Shown in pieces: positions 40,901 to 50,855 of a stretch of DNA of 59,722 nucleotides. Both the position numbers and the translations under genes were made by a program. The notes under the pieces are model-generated. The model searched no databases. It saw nothing but the letters and a program-made list of their open reading frames with translations, and was not told the DNA's origin. The stretch spans positions 1 through 59,722 of the forward strand of contig JACVTC010000287.1 in NCBI GenBank assembly GCA_016946835.1, written 5' to 3'. The stretch comes from Neocallimastix lanati (nom. inval.) (lineage: Eukaryota; Neocallimastigomycota; Neocallimastigomycetes; Neocallimastigales; Neocallimastigaceae). How positions within the stretch are numbered: the stretch's first letter is position 1; each line of letters starts with the position of its first letter.

Positions 40901-43900
40901 AAAATATGCCGAACAATTTAGAAACTTTTATGATGAAAATAATGGAGAAACGTATTTTGATAAAGATCCTATGGATATTGTTAAAGGTAACAATGCAATG
41001 ACACATATTCTTAACCCATATAATATTCTTGAAGATGGTAATTATAAAAATTATGATATAACACCTGATGATGTATATTTTCACCTAGCTACTAATGATT
41101 ATTTAGATCATGCATTTACATCGTTTATTAATAGTGTTGGAAATATAGATGTTGATAAATTTAATGAATTACCTGAAGACATAAAATCTTATTGGAGTTC
41201 TAATATTCCAGAAGAATTTAGTAAAGATGAAGATTTATATAAAGCTATGGCAATTCATTGTATAAAAAATACTAGATGTCATAATTATTTTAGAAAAACG
41301 GAAAAATTATCTTTCAATGTTGTTTCACATATTAGTCAAGATAAAGATAACATTGTGATAAATCATTCATTAATTATCAATGATGATGAAAATAAACGAA
41401 CCTTTAATGCATTTACATTAAATGAACTCGAAAATGGAGAATATAAACTTGATGATGTTAATGGTAGTGGAAGTGAATTTTCATACGAAGAATTAGATAT
41501 TTTAAATAGTAATAATAATAATAATGAAATGAAAAAAATTAAAGCAAAAAATAAAGAATATATTGAAAAATATAGTATAGGATTTTTAGCAGAATGTGGA
41601 TATGATATAGAGAAAACAGATGGAACATTACTAACTCCTGATGATTATGCTTTAAGTAATGAAGAATTTAACGATATTTCAGACAACGAAATTATTGAAA
41701 AAAAATATGGAGTTAAGAATAATGGAAAATATAATATGAATGTTGTAAGATCCGATATAGTTAGTCATGAAAAGATGAAAATTAAATCAGAAAATAATGA
41801 TATGAATGATGCTCCTGTGAAAGATTTTGCATTAAAATTAATAACTTATAGACATGAAAATGGTAAATTAGATGATTATGATTTAGATTTATTAAATACC
41901 TATTCAAATATAATATTAGGAAAAGAATTATATAATGAAAAAGAAGGCATGATTCATTATACAGATGATAATGAGTACCAGTCAAGATATAATAATGTGA
42001 GAGAATCGTTAAATTTACAAAATGGAATTAAAGATATTAAAAATGAAAGATCTAGATGTACCGAAAGTAGAACTTGCTTAACAAAAACATATATAACTGG
42101 AAATTTTGATGTAGAAAAGAAATTAATTAGTTCATTACAAAACCTTAAAAAATATGATTCAGAAAATATTAAAGTTAAAGACGAAGAAACTAGTATAAGC
42201 AGTCCCGGTGAATTATGTGATGGAGCTGAAACATTATTAAATGTGATTGAAACTTTATTAAATAGCTTTGAAAATTCAGGGGCAATTACTAAGGAAGATA
42301 GTGAAAAATTCATTACTGATATGAATGAGGTGATTAATGGTCTTAATTACAGATATATGAATTCTAATTATAAAAGTCACGAATCCATTAGAGATTTAGA
42401 TATGAATAAATTAAATAATATCAATAAATTATATAATCAAATGTTGAAGCAACATGTTGAAAAACATGGAGAGATCGTAGATAGCAAAGGTAACAAAATA
42501 ACCAAAACCAATAACTATAAGAATGAAGCCGATACAGAATCTAAATTTGTTACAGATAAATTAGATGAAATTCTAAAGAATATAACGCAATTATTTAATG
42601 ATGATGATCAAGATTTAAGTAATATAAATATTGTTTATAATATGGATTTAAGTGATAAAAAATTAGATGATGATAAAACATACGAAATAGAATATATTAC
42701 AAATAAATTAAAGGAATTAGACGTATCAGGCAGTGAAGAAACTAGACAAGAATATAAAGAAAAATTATTAGATATATACGATAAAGTAAGTGAAGTTGAA
42801 GAAGTATTTGATAGAAATAACAATGGAGGTGAAGGTTTCCTTAATAACTCACAAACCATTTATTCGGTAAAGGAAGCATTAAATACATTGTTGAAATCTA
42901 ATTATCCAATAGATGAAGATATCAACGAAAGATTAAATAGATATAAAGATACGATTAATGGATTTAAAAAGTCCGAAGTCAAATCATCAAATGTATTAAC
43001 AATGGACCATATTGTAGGAAAAGTAGGAAATGTCTATGAATTTATAATGACCGATCCAAAATCTACGATGTATGTGAAAAAATATTTCGATGCTTTAAAA
43101 GATAACATGTTTGAAATAAATGGTAATGAAGTAGAAGAAGAATTAATGATGGAAAAAATAAGAGATATAAATAGAATAATTAATGAAAAAATCGAAAAAT
43201 TTAAAAAATTAGATGAATCTAAAGGTCATTTTGAAGAGGGAGCTCATCTTATCGAATTAATAAGTGGTTACAATGAATTAATTAGTACTAAATTAATTCT
43301 GAGTGAAGAGAAAGCACTAGATGTGAATTATATTTATATTCCTAATGATATAGAATTATATAGAAGACTAATGTATATGTCTACATCTAAATATAACAAG
43401 GTTGTAGAAGGAGTCATGAGAAATAATCCCGATGACTTTAGGGTTGATGTTAATAGACCAATACAAGAACATATAAGAACTAATAATAAAGATGCACAAT
43501 CTTATACGTTTAATAAAAATACGGTATATAAGATAAGTCAACATGATTTTGAGAATATGTTTAATGAAAAAGTTAATTCCAGAAGTGAAGCGTCGAGAAA
43601 AATTATAGAAAAAGCCACACCTAGCCAATTATCCGATTTAAATACGGGGTATAGAATGGATTATAAATTAATGGATCATACATTACCATCGTATAGAGAT
43701 GCCGATAAAATAAAAGAAATTAATGAAGTATCTAAAAGCAATAAAATGTTAAGTGATATTAAAAATAATGATATCAAGTATTTAGAAACTCATGAACAAA
43801 GAGAAGATAGATATGTAAATAATATCATATCAAGAGGTAACTTAAAAAATATTAATATTAAAAAATTAAAATATAGTACATTATTCAGTAAATTGAGCAA

Positions 43901-44243
43901 CTTATTAAGTAAAAATAATCCAAATAAAGAACAAGTAAGTGGAATTACTAAAGATTTAGGAAATATGTGTATGAATAAAAAGAATGAAGTAGTAAAATTA
44001 TCAGGTAATGTTCCTGAATCAGTATTCATAGAAATATATAATGACTACAATAATTTGAAAAGTAAAGTTTCAATTTCTTTGAAAAATGCACCAGAAACTA
44101 GTATTTCCATTATAAATAATAGTAATTTAAATGTTAAAATAAGTTTAGTAAATCATAATAAATCGTTTTCAAATAAAATTAATACAAAAAGTGATGTAAT
44201 TAAAAATATATCAAAAGCAAAAGGAATTTTTTCAAGAGCATGA
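37902..44243 (+). CDS. Giant secreted protein with an internal duplication
   Basis: The 2113-residue protein has a signal peptide ending near HC (1-19), and no transmembrane segment or C-terminal anchor that I can see. A block near 27-500 and another near 925-1400 share the same order: a hydrophobic strand with DDNGNL or GENGRL, an IIPSL segment, a helical region, a paired-Cys site (CNISPNCLKYF versus CIKNTRCHNYF) and a later Cys pair. The blocks appear to be an ancient tandem duplication, each followed by a long charged, Lys/Asn/Glu-rich coiled-coil-like region. Poly-Asn tracts lie at about 70 and 870. No family is recognised. It could be a surface, adhesion or secreted effector-type protein; no catalytic motif is visible. 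Confidence 0.82.
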   Translation: MEVFSLIIFLLSYTTLIHCNIYNYGNEELSTLILAVADDNGNLASNKNGWLSVDNTYIPPNNPNNPNNNNNNPSPNTEDISFIIPSLTSAWNNGFSHGNLNAAITSVEQEYGRIYNLAMQTYKKYFNNDSENQDNIIDKYDIIKFLTTNVGGKPIGLFDSSINKEIYYPVNDNVYKDFVDAVKYKYGKSKFKGILELDTNNNLNLLNPPFEVMYEIAHQCNISPNCLKYFEENDPKVNKYGTRKSDKNDGFYLSDVNFNIVKSEIADDNGNMVTRYHLFTADNSNKKNKQRIAHQFAIKYDDKKRTWEKDSILYQFKERTYSELAKNLQPERLNDYGKTYQNNGVVDSGIGIFAESDIKFTYKGKTVYATRYRDTNNRVKDINKEYRYSRYNNIHINRSDSQYKEIETLIEEFISMNGGNIIAQKRALNLLKILSLIKLFPINGQGEFLGLSAGRGHPYELSKLFNAINTIETSMNNQGASNCRIVQRKRGNKLINCPCNNFKINKPCDIKDNLNQILEKFTEKNINLKDTLNNIDDYYEKFENNENFNDFWNSIFDLYKENCNKFNEEEREQIVNNINEILNGYKGMISDSNNKNTKVNENNVLNLTKILYDFADFNRNEFNEINDINIVNYNKDSKSKYFKEKLLKVLNKLKKILKKSKEQKISAKNNKENSDLRIDSKSIGDSENTEESIDNLINEIKNSEILDKNELKNVADDVKELQNINDYELYTKGEPSDNSELVSKITNEINNKLGNEENNVKVIPSENNLIINEDIGNSLVDALKSNDVSDEVKEAILKGFEDNIKNSIDESLVEETFNNINELKEFVKVKEEEINNYNSLKSQKHKIIKFLKLVKNLNSLINNINVKDYSSSNNNNNNNNNNNNNIEKVKLSKELINRIESSSDKDLTLTFNDLNINSLKNTNYNEFSDKIAFVILTAGENGRLIKKSDANGNLVPVSVTVLVDGEEKQLNIKDIIPSLKNLEGEELDNKFSQLYDIAIVKYAEQFRNFYDENNGETYFDKDPMDIVKGNNAMTHILNPYNILEDGNYKNYDITPDDVYFHLATNDYLDHAFTSFINSVGNIDVDKFNELPEDIKSYWSSNIPEEFSKDEDLYKAMAIHCIKNTRCHNYFRKTEKLSFNVVSHISQDKDNIVINHSLIINDDENKRTFNAFTLNELENGEYKLDDVNGSGSEFSYEELDILNSNNNNNEMKKIKAKNKEYIEKYSIGFLAECGYDIEKTDGTLLTPDDYALSNEEFNDISDNEIIEKKYGVKNNGKYNMNVVRSDIVSHEKMKIKSENNDMNDAPVKDFALKLITYRHENGKLDDYDLDLLNTYSNIILGKELYNEKEGMIHYTDDNEYQSRYNNVRESLNLQNGIKDIKNERSRCTESRTCLTKTYITGNFDVEKKLISSLQNLKKYDSENIKVKDEETSISSPGELCDGAETLLNVIETLLNSFENSGAITKEDSEKFITDMNEVINGLNYRYMNSNYKSHESIRDLDMNKLNNINKLYNQMLKQHVEKHGEIVDSKGNKITKTNNYKNEADTESKFVTDKLDEILKNITQLFNDDDQDLSNINIVYNMDLSDKKLDDDKTYEIEYITNKLKELDVSGSEETRQEYKEKLLDIYDKVSEVEEVFDRNNNGGEGFLNNSQTIYSVKEALNTLLKSNYPIDEDINERLNRYKDTINGFKKSEVKSSNVLTMDHIVGKVGNVYEFIMTDPKSTMYVKKYFDALKDNMFEINGNEVEEELMMEKIRDINRIINEKIEKFKKLDESKGHFEEGAHLIELISGYNELISTKLILSEEKALDVNYIYIPNDIELYRRLMYMSTSKYNKVVEGVMRNNPDDFRVDVNRPIQEHIRTNNKDAQSYTFNKNTVYKISQHDFENMFNEKVNSRSEASRKIIEKATPSQLSDLNTGYRMDYKLMDHTLPSYRDADKIKEINEVSKSNKMLSDIKNNDIKYLETHEQREDRYVNNIISRGNLKNINIKKLKYSTLFSKLSNLLSKNNPNKEQVSGITKDLGNMCMNKKNEVVKLSGNVPESVFIEIYNDYNNLKSKVSISLKNAPETSISIINNSNLNVKISLVNHNKSFSNKINTKSDVIKNISKAKGIFSRA

Positions 44244-44369
44244 TGGATATGATTTTATTTTATTATATAATAAATAATGAAATTTACTAAAATAAAAGGT
44301 ATATATTAAATATAATTGTGTTGAAAAAACATCCAAAGATATATAATATATATTTTTTAAAACGAAATA

Positions 44370-44376
<7 letters not shown>

Positions 44377-44405
<29 letters not shown>

Positions 44406-44432
44406 TAGATGAATAGATGGATGGATAGATGG
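44377..44432. repeat. ATGT microsatellite grading into GGAT
   Basis: Seven ATGT units are followed by degenerate GATG/GATA units. It is a plain microsatellite. Confidence 0.85.
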
Positions 44433-44708
44433 ATATATTTAAATAAAATATTTTTTTGTAAAGAAAAAAAAAGTTTGTAATTTTTATATTTTAAAAATAA
44501 ATATTATTTTTAATAGAAATAGTAATATATATATATTTATATTTTTTTTTTTTTTTTTTTCGTTTTAAAATAAAATATTATTTTTATAAAAGAAATGTAA
44601 TAAATTTATTTTTTTTTTTTTTAAATAAAATATTGTTTTTATAAGAGAAATGTAATCGAATTATATTTTTTAAAATAAAATATTATTTTATAAAAAGGAA
44701 AATAAAAT

Positions 44709-44741
44709 AAAAACAAAAACAAAAACAAAAACAAAAACAAA
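44709..44741. repeat. AAAAAC short tandem repeat
   Basis: About five AAAAAC units lie upstream of the 1977-residue gene. A similar AAAAAAC array occurs before the next gene (51001-51055). Confidence 0.8.
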
Positions 44742-44921
44742 AAATATTAAATTTTTATTTTCTTGAATAAAAAAGTTTCAAAATATTTTTATAATTATCA
44801 AATTTTTGAAATATTATTTAAAATAATTTTAAATTTTATAAAATGATTTTTATATTTTTAAATAAAAATATTATAAAAATATATATAAATTTATAGTTTT
44901 TGAAAATTTTAAATTACGATT

Positions 44922-47900
44922 ATGAATCTATTAATTTCATTAGTGTTACTGACAATTGTTACCAATATTGGTAATTCATTTTCGATTAATGATAAAGAAA
45001 ATGAAGATATTACAAATATTGAATTTTGTCTCTACACTAATAACAATGTAATAAAAATGACCAATCCATATTACGTTGATTCTAATAATAATACGGTTTA
45101 TTTTAATACTATTGAAGATTATGCAAAGTTTATTGGACCTGATTGGTTTGGTGTATCTTACTGTGGTAATAATACACTAGTTAATAATATTGGAAAGTAT
45201 TATACTGTTATTAAAAATAAAAGTTACAATAAAAGAGAAAGTAAGGAAAATAAATCTGTAGATGTAAACAATAAAAAAGAAAAAGAGGTAGAAGATAATG
45301 AAAATAATGATAAACATAAATATAAAGATGATAAAGAAGAAGTTAAAGATGAAAATACTGATGACGTATATAGAAGTCGTAAGATAGAAGAATTAAAACA
45401 ACAATATAAAGAAATTTATGATGATTTAATGAAAAATGGTATCAAAAATATTGCATTAAATAGTAATAATCCAGCGTATAATCCATATCATCCTTCATTA
45501 ATTAGAGTCGAACAATTAAATGATGATCCATTAAATACTATTTATACTATAGGTATGCCATATAGATCTGAGGAACATATTAAATTGATAGATAATTCAA
45601 AAAGTGATATGGAAGAATGTGGCAATTTTAGTAATATGAAAGGTTCTACCTACACTTGCTCTGTTTCTTTTACTACAGAAATACAAGATACTATTAGTAT
45701 ATCCAATAGTAATGGTAATTCTTATCATAAATCATATGGTAAAGTTTATAGTAAAGGTGATGCTAACACTGATGAAATCAATAAAACAATTGAATTGGCA
45801 AAAACATTATCAAATTCTAAATCAATGTCTTTATCGGAATCTAAAGGTGTTAGTAATTCTATTGAAAATATATATACCGTTATTAATAGTAATAGTAAAT
45901 CCACTACTGATAATAAGGATCAAACTATTACTAATAGTAGAGAAAATAGTAAAACTTATACAGTAAACGAAGAACAATCTCATGCTCACACGGATTCTGG
46001 AGAAGTTGTCGAAGAATCAAATTGGAGTAAAAGTGAAGAAATTTCTCATACTGAAGAAAATACTAGAATGGAAAAAAAAGATTTTGATAAAGTAAAAAAC
46101 GAAGTATATACACCGAGATTAAAAGATATACCGATAGATCAGAGTCTCTTTGAAAATGTAACTATAACATCTTTTGATAATTATGTTTATCCAGCAGGTG
46201 AAAAATTATATAATATAGTTACAAATAAAGAAAAATTTGATTTTATTGGATGTAAAAGTCCATTAGAGTTGTTTGGTATTGATATGCCTGAAACATTTAT
46301 AAATGATGCATGCAATGGTATTATCGGTTGGGGAGTTGACACTATTAAAGATATATTTAGTAAAAAACGTAATCTACAATATATTAATTCTATGAACGAA
46401 AAATCGTCAAGTTCCACAACAAATCTCAAAAAGCGTGGCGGTAAAGGAGGAAATCCTTATTTACAGATTTTATCTAGTGGTGGTGAAATTATTGGTCAAT
46501 ATGGTAATTTAGTAGCTATGGGCGATCAAAGTAGAATACAAAGAGCTGGTATTAGATCATCCGAAAATATAGCTATAGATCAAGCTAATTTGCAGTATCA
46601 ATTAGCTTTAGCAGGAACTCATTCTTCATCTGACACAGTAACCCATGGTAGTACTAGAGGTGGTTCTATATCTTCCTCAAAAGGCTGGTCTGATACTGCT
46701 ACTACAACTTCTGGATTTAGTAACAGTTGGGCAAATACGGTTGGATATTCTGATGCCCGTACGACTGGTCATAGTGAAACTTCAACTAAAGAAAATTCTG
46801 TTTCAGATGCTACATCAAAAATGCTTTCATCTACCTTTAATAAAGACACTGGATGGGTTAACGAAGAATCAAAATCGGATACATCATCACATGGATATAC
46901 TTTTGGAAATTCTGTTCAAGTCAATACTAATAACCAAACCTCTTATGAATCTGTAATAGAAAAATCTGCTCAGCATTCCTATGAAATCTCTAGAAGTAAC
47001 TCCACGAGTACTACTTCAACTAAAACGGTCACAATTAATAATATTGAAGATAATTCATGTCATTCTATAGTGGCTTTGCCTATGTTCAAAACCGAAGTTG
47101 TTATCTGGGCTAAAGGTCATATAACGGAATTAAATGAAACTCGTATTACCTTTAATAGAAGTCTTATTCCTGTAGAATTTGTTGATTTTGTAACAAGTGT
47201 AATCGATTGTAAAGATAAATATAATTATAAAGAAACTTTAACTAATAATGATTTTGACAAGTTCAATTTTATTGAAAATGATAAAAATGTTAACTCGGAT
47301 ACCTTAATTTCAGGTGATGTTTTATTAGATGGTGAAGCCATAACAACTAAAAGTAAAAAGTATAGTTTTGGATTGTTAGGTAACGGTGAGTTAGTTTTAT
47401 GTAAAGGTGATACTATTAGTGAAGAAAACTGTCAAGGAAATAAAAAAATATGGAGTAATGGAATTAATACTATACCAGATGATCATAATGATTTAAAATT
47501 TTTTATTGGTTATAATGGCCATTTATATATCACTGCTAAAAATATTTATAAAAAAAACATAAGTAATGTTAAATATTCGAAAGAATATATTGAATTATTT
47601 GAAAAAATAATCGATTTAGATAACAATTTGAATGGAGAAAAGGAAAGAATTAAAAAATTAATATTAGATTATTATAAAGTTTATAATAATAATGTTGTAT
47701 TAACAAATTCTATTAAAAGTAATACAATAAGTGTAAAAGAAAAAAGAGCTCGTATTCCACATCTTCCAAAAACACAACCCATTATAACTAAAGGTACTAC
47801 TGCTACAACGAGCAACCATAAATCTACAACTACTAATGTTACCACAAACAATAATAAATCTAAAACTATTACAGTTACTACAAGCAGCCATAAATCTACA

Positions 47901-50855
47901 ACAACTACTATTAACAGTAATAAATCTACAACTACTATTATTCCTACAAACATTAATAAATCTTCAACAAGTATCATTATTACAAATAATAATAATTCTA
48001 CTACAACTAATAATGCTACCGTAACTGCAACAACAACAACAACAATAACAACAACAGTAACTAGTACAACATCTCCTACTTCGGATAATCCAAATGGAAT
48101 AACTATAGAAGACGATGATTATATTATTTGGGATTCTTTACCTAAAGATTTACCTTTTAATGTAGGTTTCCCAGATGATAAAGGTTATTATTTACATATT
48201 AAAGATGAAGATGATGTGAGAATAGGAGCTTCAGTGACTTTATACGATGGCGTAGGTGTAAAAATTTGGGAAATTAAAGGTCATCAAGAAAATTATAATG
48301 GTTACGCTTTTCCAGTAGAATATGTATATCCATTGAGTATTAACGGTAATATAAAAGCCGATTATGAATATTACGATAAACATAATGTACATAATACTAA
48401 AGTTGTTAAAGATCTTAATACTAATACAATTGAAATGAATTGTTCTAATAGGTTGAATCAAAATGAAGCACTAATATCTGAAAATAAAAAATATAGATTT
48501 TATGTTCAAAAAACTGGAAATATGGTAATAAAAGATAATTCAAGAACTACTTGGTCTTCCAATACAGCTAATATTGATTTGTTTGATGGTCCTTATAAAA
48601 TTGTTTTTTCTCCATTAGGTGAAATTATATTAAGAGATAAAAGCAATTATTCTATATGGCATTCGATTAACCCGTTAGCTCTTGTTGACTCAGAAAACCT
48701 TTTAAATAGTTATAAATTCTATTTAACATTAACTAACGAAGGTGAATTAATTGTTGAAGATCAATATCATAATGTTTATTGGAGTAATTGGAATAAAAGA
48801 TTATACGATGGTCATATTAGATTTGTTAATCCAGTTTTATATGAAATTACATCTTGTTCAGAACATGTAAGAAATAAATATATATATGAAATATTTTCAG
48901 AAACAGATATATATAATTATAATTATTTTGAAAATTCCGATGAAGATCCAATCTTCATTAAAAAATACTACTTTAATAATTTATTACCTGGAGAATCATT
49001 ATTATCAGATTATAATATGTATTTAAATGTTACGGATACTGAAGTTAAACTTATTAATGGTAACTTGAACGAAACCACAATTATACAAAGTTGTCCAAAG
49101 GATGAAGGAGTTAAGGAATTACAATTAAATAATCAAGGTCTATTTCTAATTTGTAACAACAAAACCAAAAAAACGATTGTATCCATTGATCCTAAATTCG
49201 ATGAAAAAGGTAATAATCTTAATAAATATAATAGATTATCTATTGAATATAGACCAAATATGAAAAAACCAGAATTAATGATTTTTAATGTAAAAAATTG
49301 GGAACCGATATGGAAATACTCCGGTATAAGATATTTATCTAGTATAAGACAAGTAAATAGACCACTCTATGGTAGTAGTCATGGAATAAATAATGTAATT
49401 ACTGTTGATAATTCAATGGTTGCTTTCGATAAAATCTATTCTTCTGAAAAAGGTAATAATGAAGATTTTATATATTTATCTAGTATTACAGGTTTAGAAT
49501 TTAAAAATGCGGCTGTAGGAGGTGTTAAAAATATTACTTTAGCTAATAATAATTTATATATTAATGATAATGTTATCGTTAATAATAATTTAAACATGGA
49601 ACTAACGTATGAAGCCTCATCAGATAAGTTAATAGCTTATAATAATACTCATCACATATGGGAATTATATAGTAGTTTACATTTATGTGATTATTTTATT
49701 TCCAATAGCACAAATTGTAACACCATATACACAATGAATAAAATGTTAATTTATTATATATCACCTAATGAAAAAACTGAAAATACTCTTATCAGTCTAA
49801 TAGACAATTTATTATTTTATAGTGATTATAATGAAAAGATTATCTATAATTTCAATATTGCAGAATATACTAATATTAATGATTCGATTTTTTCTTTATC
49901 CGTATTAAATAACGGTAATATAGAATTAAATAATGGTCAATATTTATTACATAAAGAATATTTTGTAAGTGATGAATACTACTATTTATATGTGAAATAT
50001 AAAAATTTAATTTTAAGATCGAGTACTGGTGAATATAAATGGGCTGCGAAAAAAACTATTACTAATAGACCATATGATGCTAGTGAAATTAAAATTGGTG
50101 AATCTTTTAGAGAAGGAGAAATGTTATACTGTGGAGATTATTCAATGATTATTCTTAACGGTAAATTACTTTATAGAGATCATAAATCTAAAATATCTAC
50201 TGAAATAAAATATTCAAAAAATAATTCTGGTTATTTATATAAAATTGTCGTTGGAAGTAATAATATTTCTTTTAAAGATAAAACCAATGAAGATATATAC
50301 AATATTTATGATAATAAAATATCTAATAATAGTAAATTATATTGTGATAAAAATACTCGTTCAATTGTTTGGAAAATTAATAATACTATTAAATGGAGAT
50401 ATCCTGAAATTAATTCAAATAATGGGGATCTTCAAGATAAAAAGTACATTTTATTATGTAGTAAATATTATAATAAATGCTTATATGCTGCAAATAGAAT
50501 AGGTAATAATGTTAGATATGCAGATTATAGTAAAACATTAAAAAATTTCAAATGGTATTTTGAAATTATCAATAAAAAATCTTATCTTAAATCTGCAATT
50601 AATGATGATATTTGTTTAATAGTTGATAATAATAAAATAATAACTGGTAAATGTAGTGAAAATATGGATAAAGCACGTATATCATATAATGAGCCAAAGA
50701 ATTATATAGAATATTTTAACTCTTCTAATAAACAATATAAATGTATTAGTGGAATTGATGAACGTAATAATCGAAATTCACGACAATATTTAACATTAGC
50801 TAATTGCAACAAAAAAGATGAAAAAATGATATGGGAAATAAAAACTCCTAATTAA
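44922..50855 (+). CDS. Giant secreted multi-lectin protein
   Basis: The 1977-residue protein has a signal peptide (about 1-20). In order: an N-terminal Cys-containing domain, a charged linker, a domain with NPAYNPYHPS (about 187), a long Ser/Thr/Asn-rich region (about 260-700) of alternating polar residues with a central KKRGGKGG step, SIVALPMF (about 714), a bulb-lectin-like stretch (YSFGLLGNGELVLCKGD, about 813), a Thr-rich linker (about 952-1053), IIWDSLPKDLPFNVGF (about 1068), further bulb-lectin-like repeats (about 1185-1290 and probably more), and a C-terminal ricin-B-like stretch (about 1842-1977). It is paralogous to the 618-residue protein but much longer. The polar region has the look of an extended beta-hairpin of pore-forming-type families, but I cannot support that assignment. 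Probably an extracellular glycan-binding protein. Confidence 0.85.
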   Translation: MNLLISLVLLTIVTNIGNSFSINDKENEDITNIEFCLYTNNNVIKMTNPYYVDSNNNTVYFNTIEDYAKFIGPDWFGVSYCGNNTLVNNIGKYYTVIKNKSYNKRESKENKSVDVNNKKEKEVEDNENNDKHKYKDDKEEVKDENTDDVYRSRKIEELKQQYKEIYDDLMKNGIKNIALNSNNPAYNPYHPSLIRVEQLNDDPLNTIYTIGMPYRSEEHIKLIDNSKSDMEECGNFSNMKGSTYTCSVSFTTEIQDTISISNSNGNSYHKSYGKVYSKGDANTDEINKTIELAKTLSNSKSMSLSESKGVSNSIENIYTVINSNSKSTTDNKDQTITNSRENSKTYTVNEEQSHAHTDSGEVVEESNWSKSEEISHTEENTRMEKKDFDKVKNEVYTPRLKDIPIDQSLFENVTITSFDNYVYPAGEKLYNIVTNKEKFDFIGCKSPLELFGIDMPETFINDACNGIIGWGVDTIKDIFSKKRNLQYINSMNEKSSSSTTNLKKRGGKGGNPYLQILSSGGEIIGQYGNLVAMGDQSRIQRAGIRSSENIAIDQANLQYQLALAGTHSSSDTVTHGSTRGGSISSSKGWSDTATTTSGFSNSWANTVGYSDARTTGHSETSTKENSVSDATSKMLSSTFNKDTGWVNEESKSDTSSHGYTFGNSVQVNTNNQTSYESVIEKSAQHSYEISRSNSTSTTSTKTVTINNIEDNSCHSIVALPMFKTEVVIWAKGHITELNETRITFNRSLIPVEFVDFVTSVIDCKDKYNYKETLTNNDFDKFNFIENDKNVNSDTLISGDVLLDGEAITTKSKKYSFGLLGNGELVLCKGDTISEENCQGNKKIWSNGINTIPDDHNDLKFFIGYNGHLYITAKNIYKKNISNVKYSKEYIELFEKIIDLDNNLNGEKERIKKLILDYYKVYNNNVVLTNSIKSNTISVKEKRARIPHLPKTQPIITKGTTATTSNHKSTTTNVTTNNNKSKTITVTTSSHKSTTTTINSNKSTTTIIPTNINKSSTSIIITNNNNSTTTNNATVTATTTTTITTTVTSTTSPTSDNPNGITIEDDDYIIWDSLPKDLPFNVGFPDDKGYYLHIKDEDDVRIGASVTLYDGVGVKIWEIKGHQENYNGYAFPVEYVYPLSINGNIKADYEYYDKHNVHNTKVVKDLNTNTIEMNCSNRLNQNEALISENKKYRFYVQKTGNMVIKDNSRTTWSSNTANIDLFDGPYKIVFSPLGEIILRDKSNYSIWHSINPLALVDSENLLNSYKFYLTLTNEGELIVEDQYHNVYWSNWNKRLYDGHIRFVNPVLYEITSCSEHVRNKYIYEIFSETDIYNYNYFENSDEDPIFIKKYYFNNLLPGESLLSDYNMYLNVTDTEVKLINGNLNETTIIQSCPKDEGVKELQLNNQGLFLICNNKTKKTIVSIDPKFDEKGNNLNKYNRLSIEYRPNMKKPELMIFNVKNWEPIWKYSGIRYLSSIRQVNRPLYGSSHGINNVITVDNSMVAFDKIYSSEKGNNEDFIYLSSITGLEFKNAAVGGVKNITLANNNLYINDNVIVNNNLNMELTYEASSDKLIAYNNTHHIWELYSSLHLCDYFISNSTNCNTIYTMNKMLIYYISPNEKTENTLISLIDNLLFYSDYNEKIIYNFNIAEYTNINDSIFSLSVLNNGNIELNNGQYLLHKEYFVSDEYYYLYVKYKNLILRSSTGEYKWAAKKTITNRPYDASEIKIGESFREGEMLYCGDYSMIILNGKLLYRDHKSKISTEIKYSKNNSGYLYKIVVGSNNISFKDKTNEDIYNIYDNKISNNSKLYCDKNTRSIVWKINNTIKWRYPEINSNNGDLQDKKYILLCSKYYNKCLYAANRIGNNVRYADYSKTLKNFKWYFEIINKKSYLKSAINDDICLIVDNNKIITGKCSENMDKARISYNEPKNYIEYFNSSNKQYKCISGIDERNNRNSRQYLTLANCNKKDEKMIWEIKTPN
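47776..48080 (+). repeat. Thr/Ser-rich tandem linker
   Basis: Degenerate repeats such as SHKSTTT, NNKSKTI and NSTTTN form a mucin-like linker inside the 1977-residue gene. Such linkers are commonly O-glycosylated in fungal secreted proteins. Confidence 0.75.

Larger units (their letters stand above)
44244..44921. other. Intergenic region with simple repeats
   Basis: A 678-base spacer contains a tetranucleotide ATGT array (44377-44404) running into AGAT/GGAT units to about 44432, several T runs, and AAAAAC units at about 44709-44741. No gene is seen. Confidence 0.7.

Noticed and set aside
37902-44243. Major capsid protein candidate
   Set aside because: It has a signal peptide, long coiled-coil-like regions and Cys pairs, with nothing suggesting a double jelly roll.
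44377-44432. CRISPR-like or iteron array
   Set aside because: Four-base units with no spacers; a simple microsatellite.
47681-47977. Hydrophobic open frame opposite the Thr-rich linker of the 1977-residue gene
   Set aside because: A reverse-strand shadow of ACA/ACT codons; a valine/leucine-rich composition artefact.
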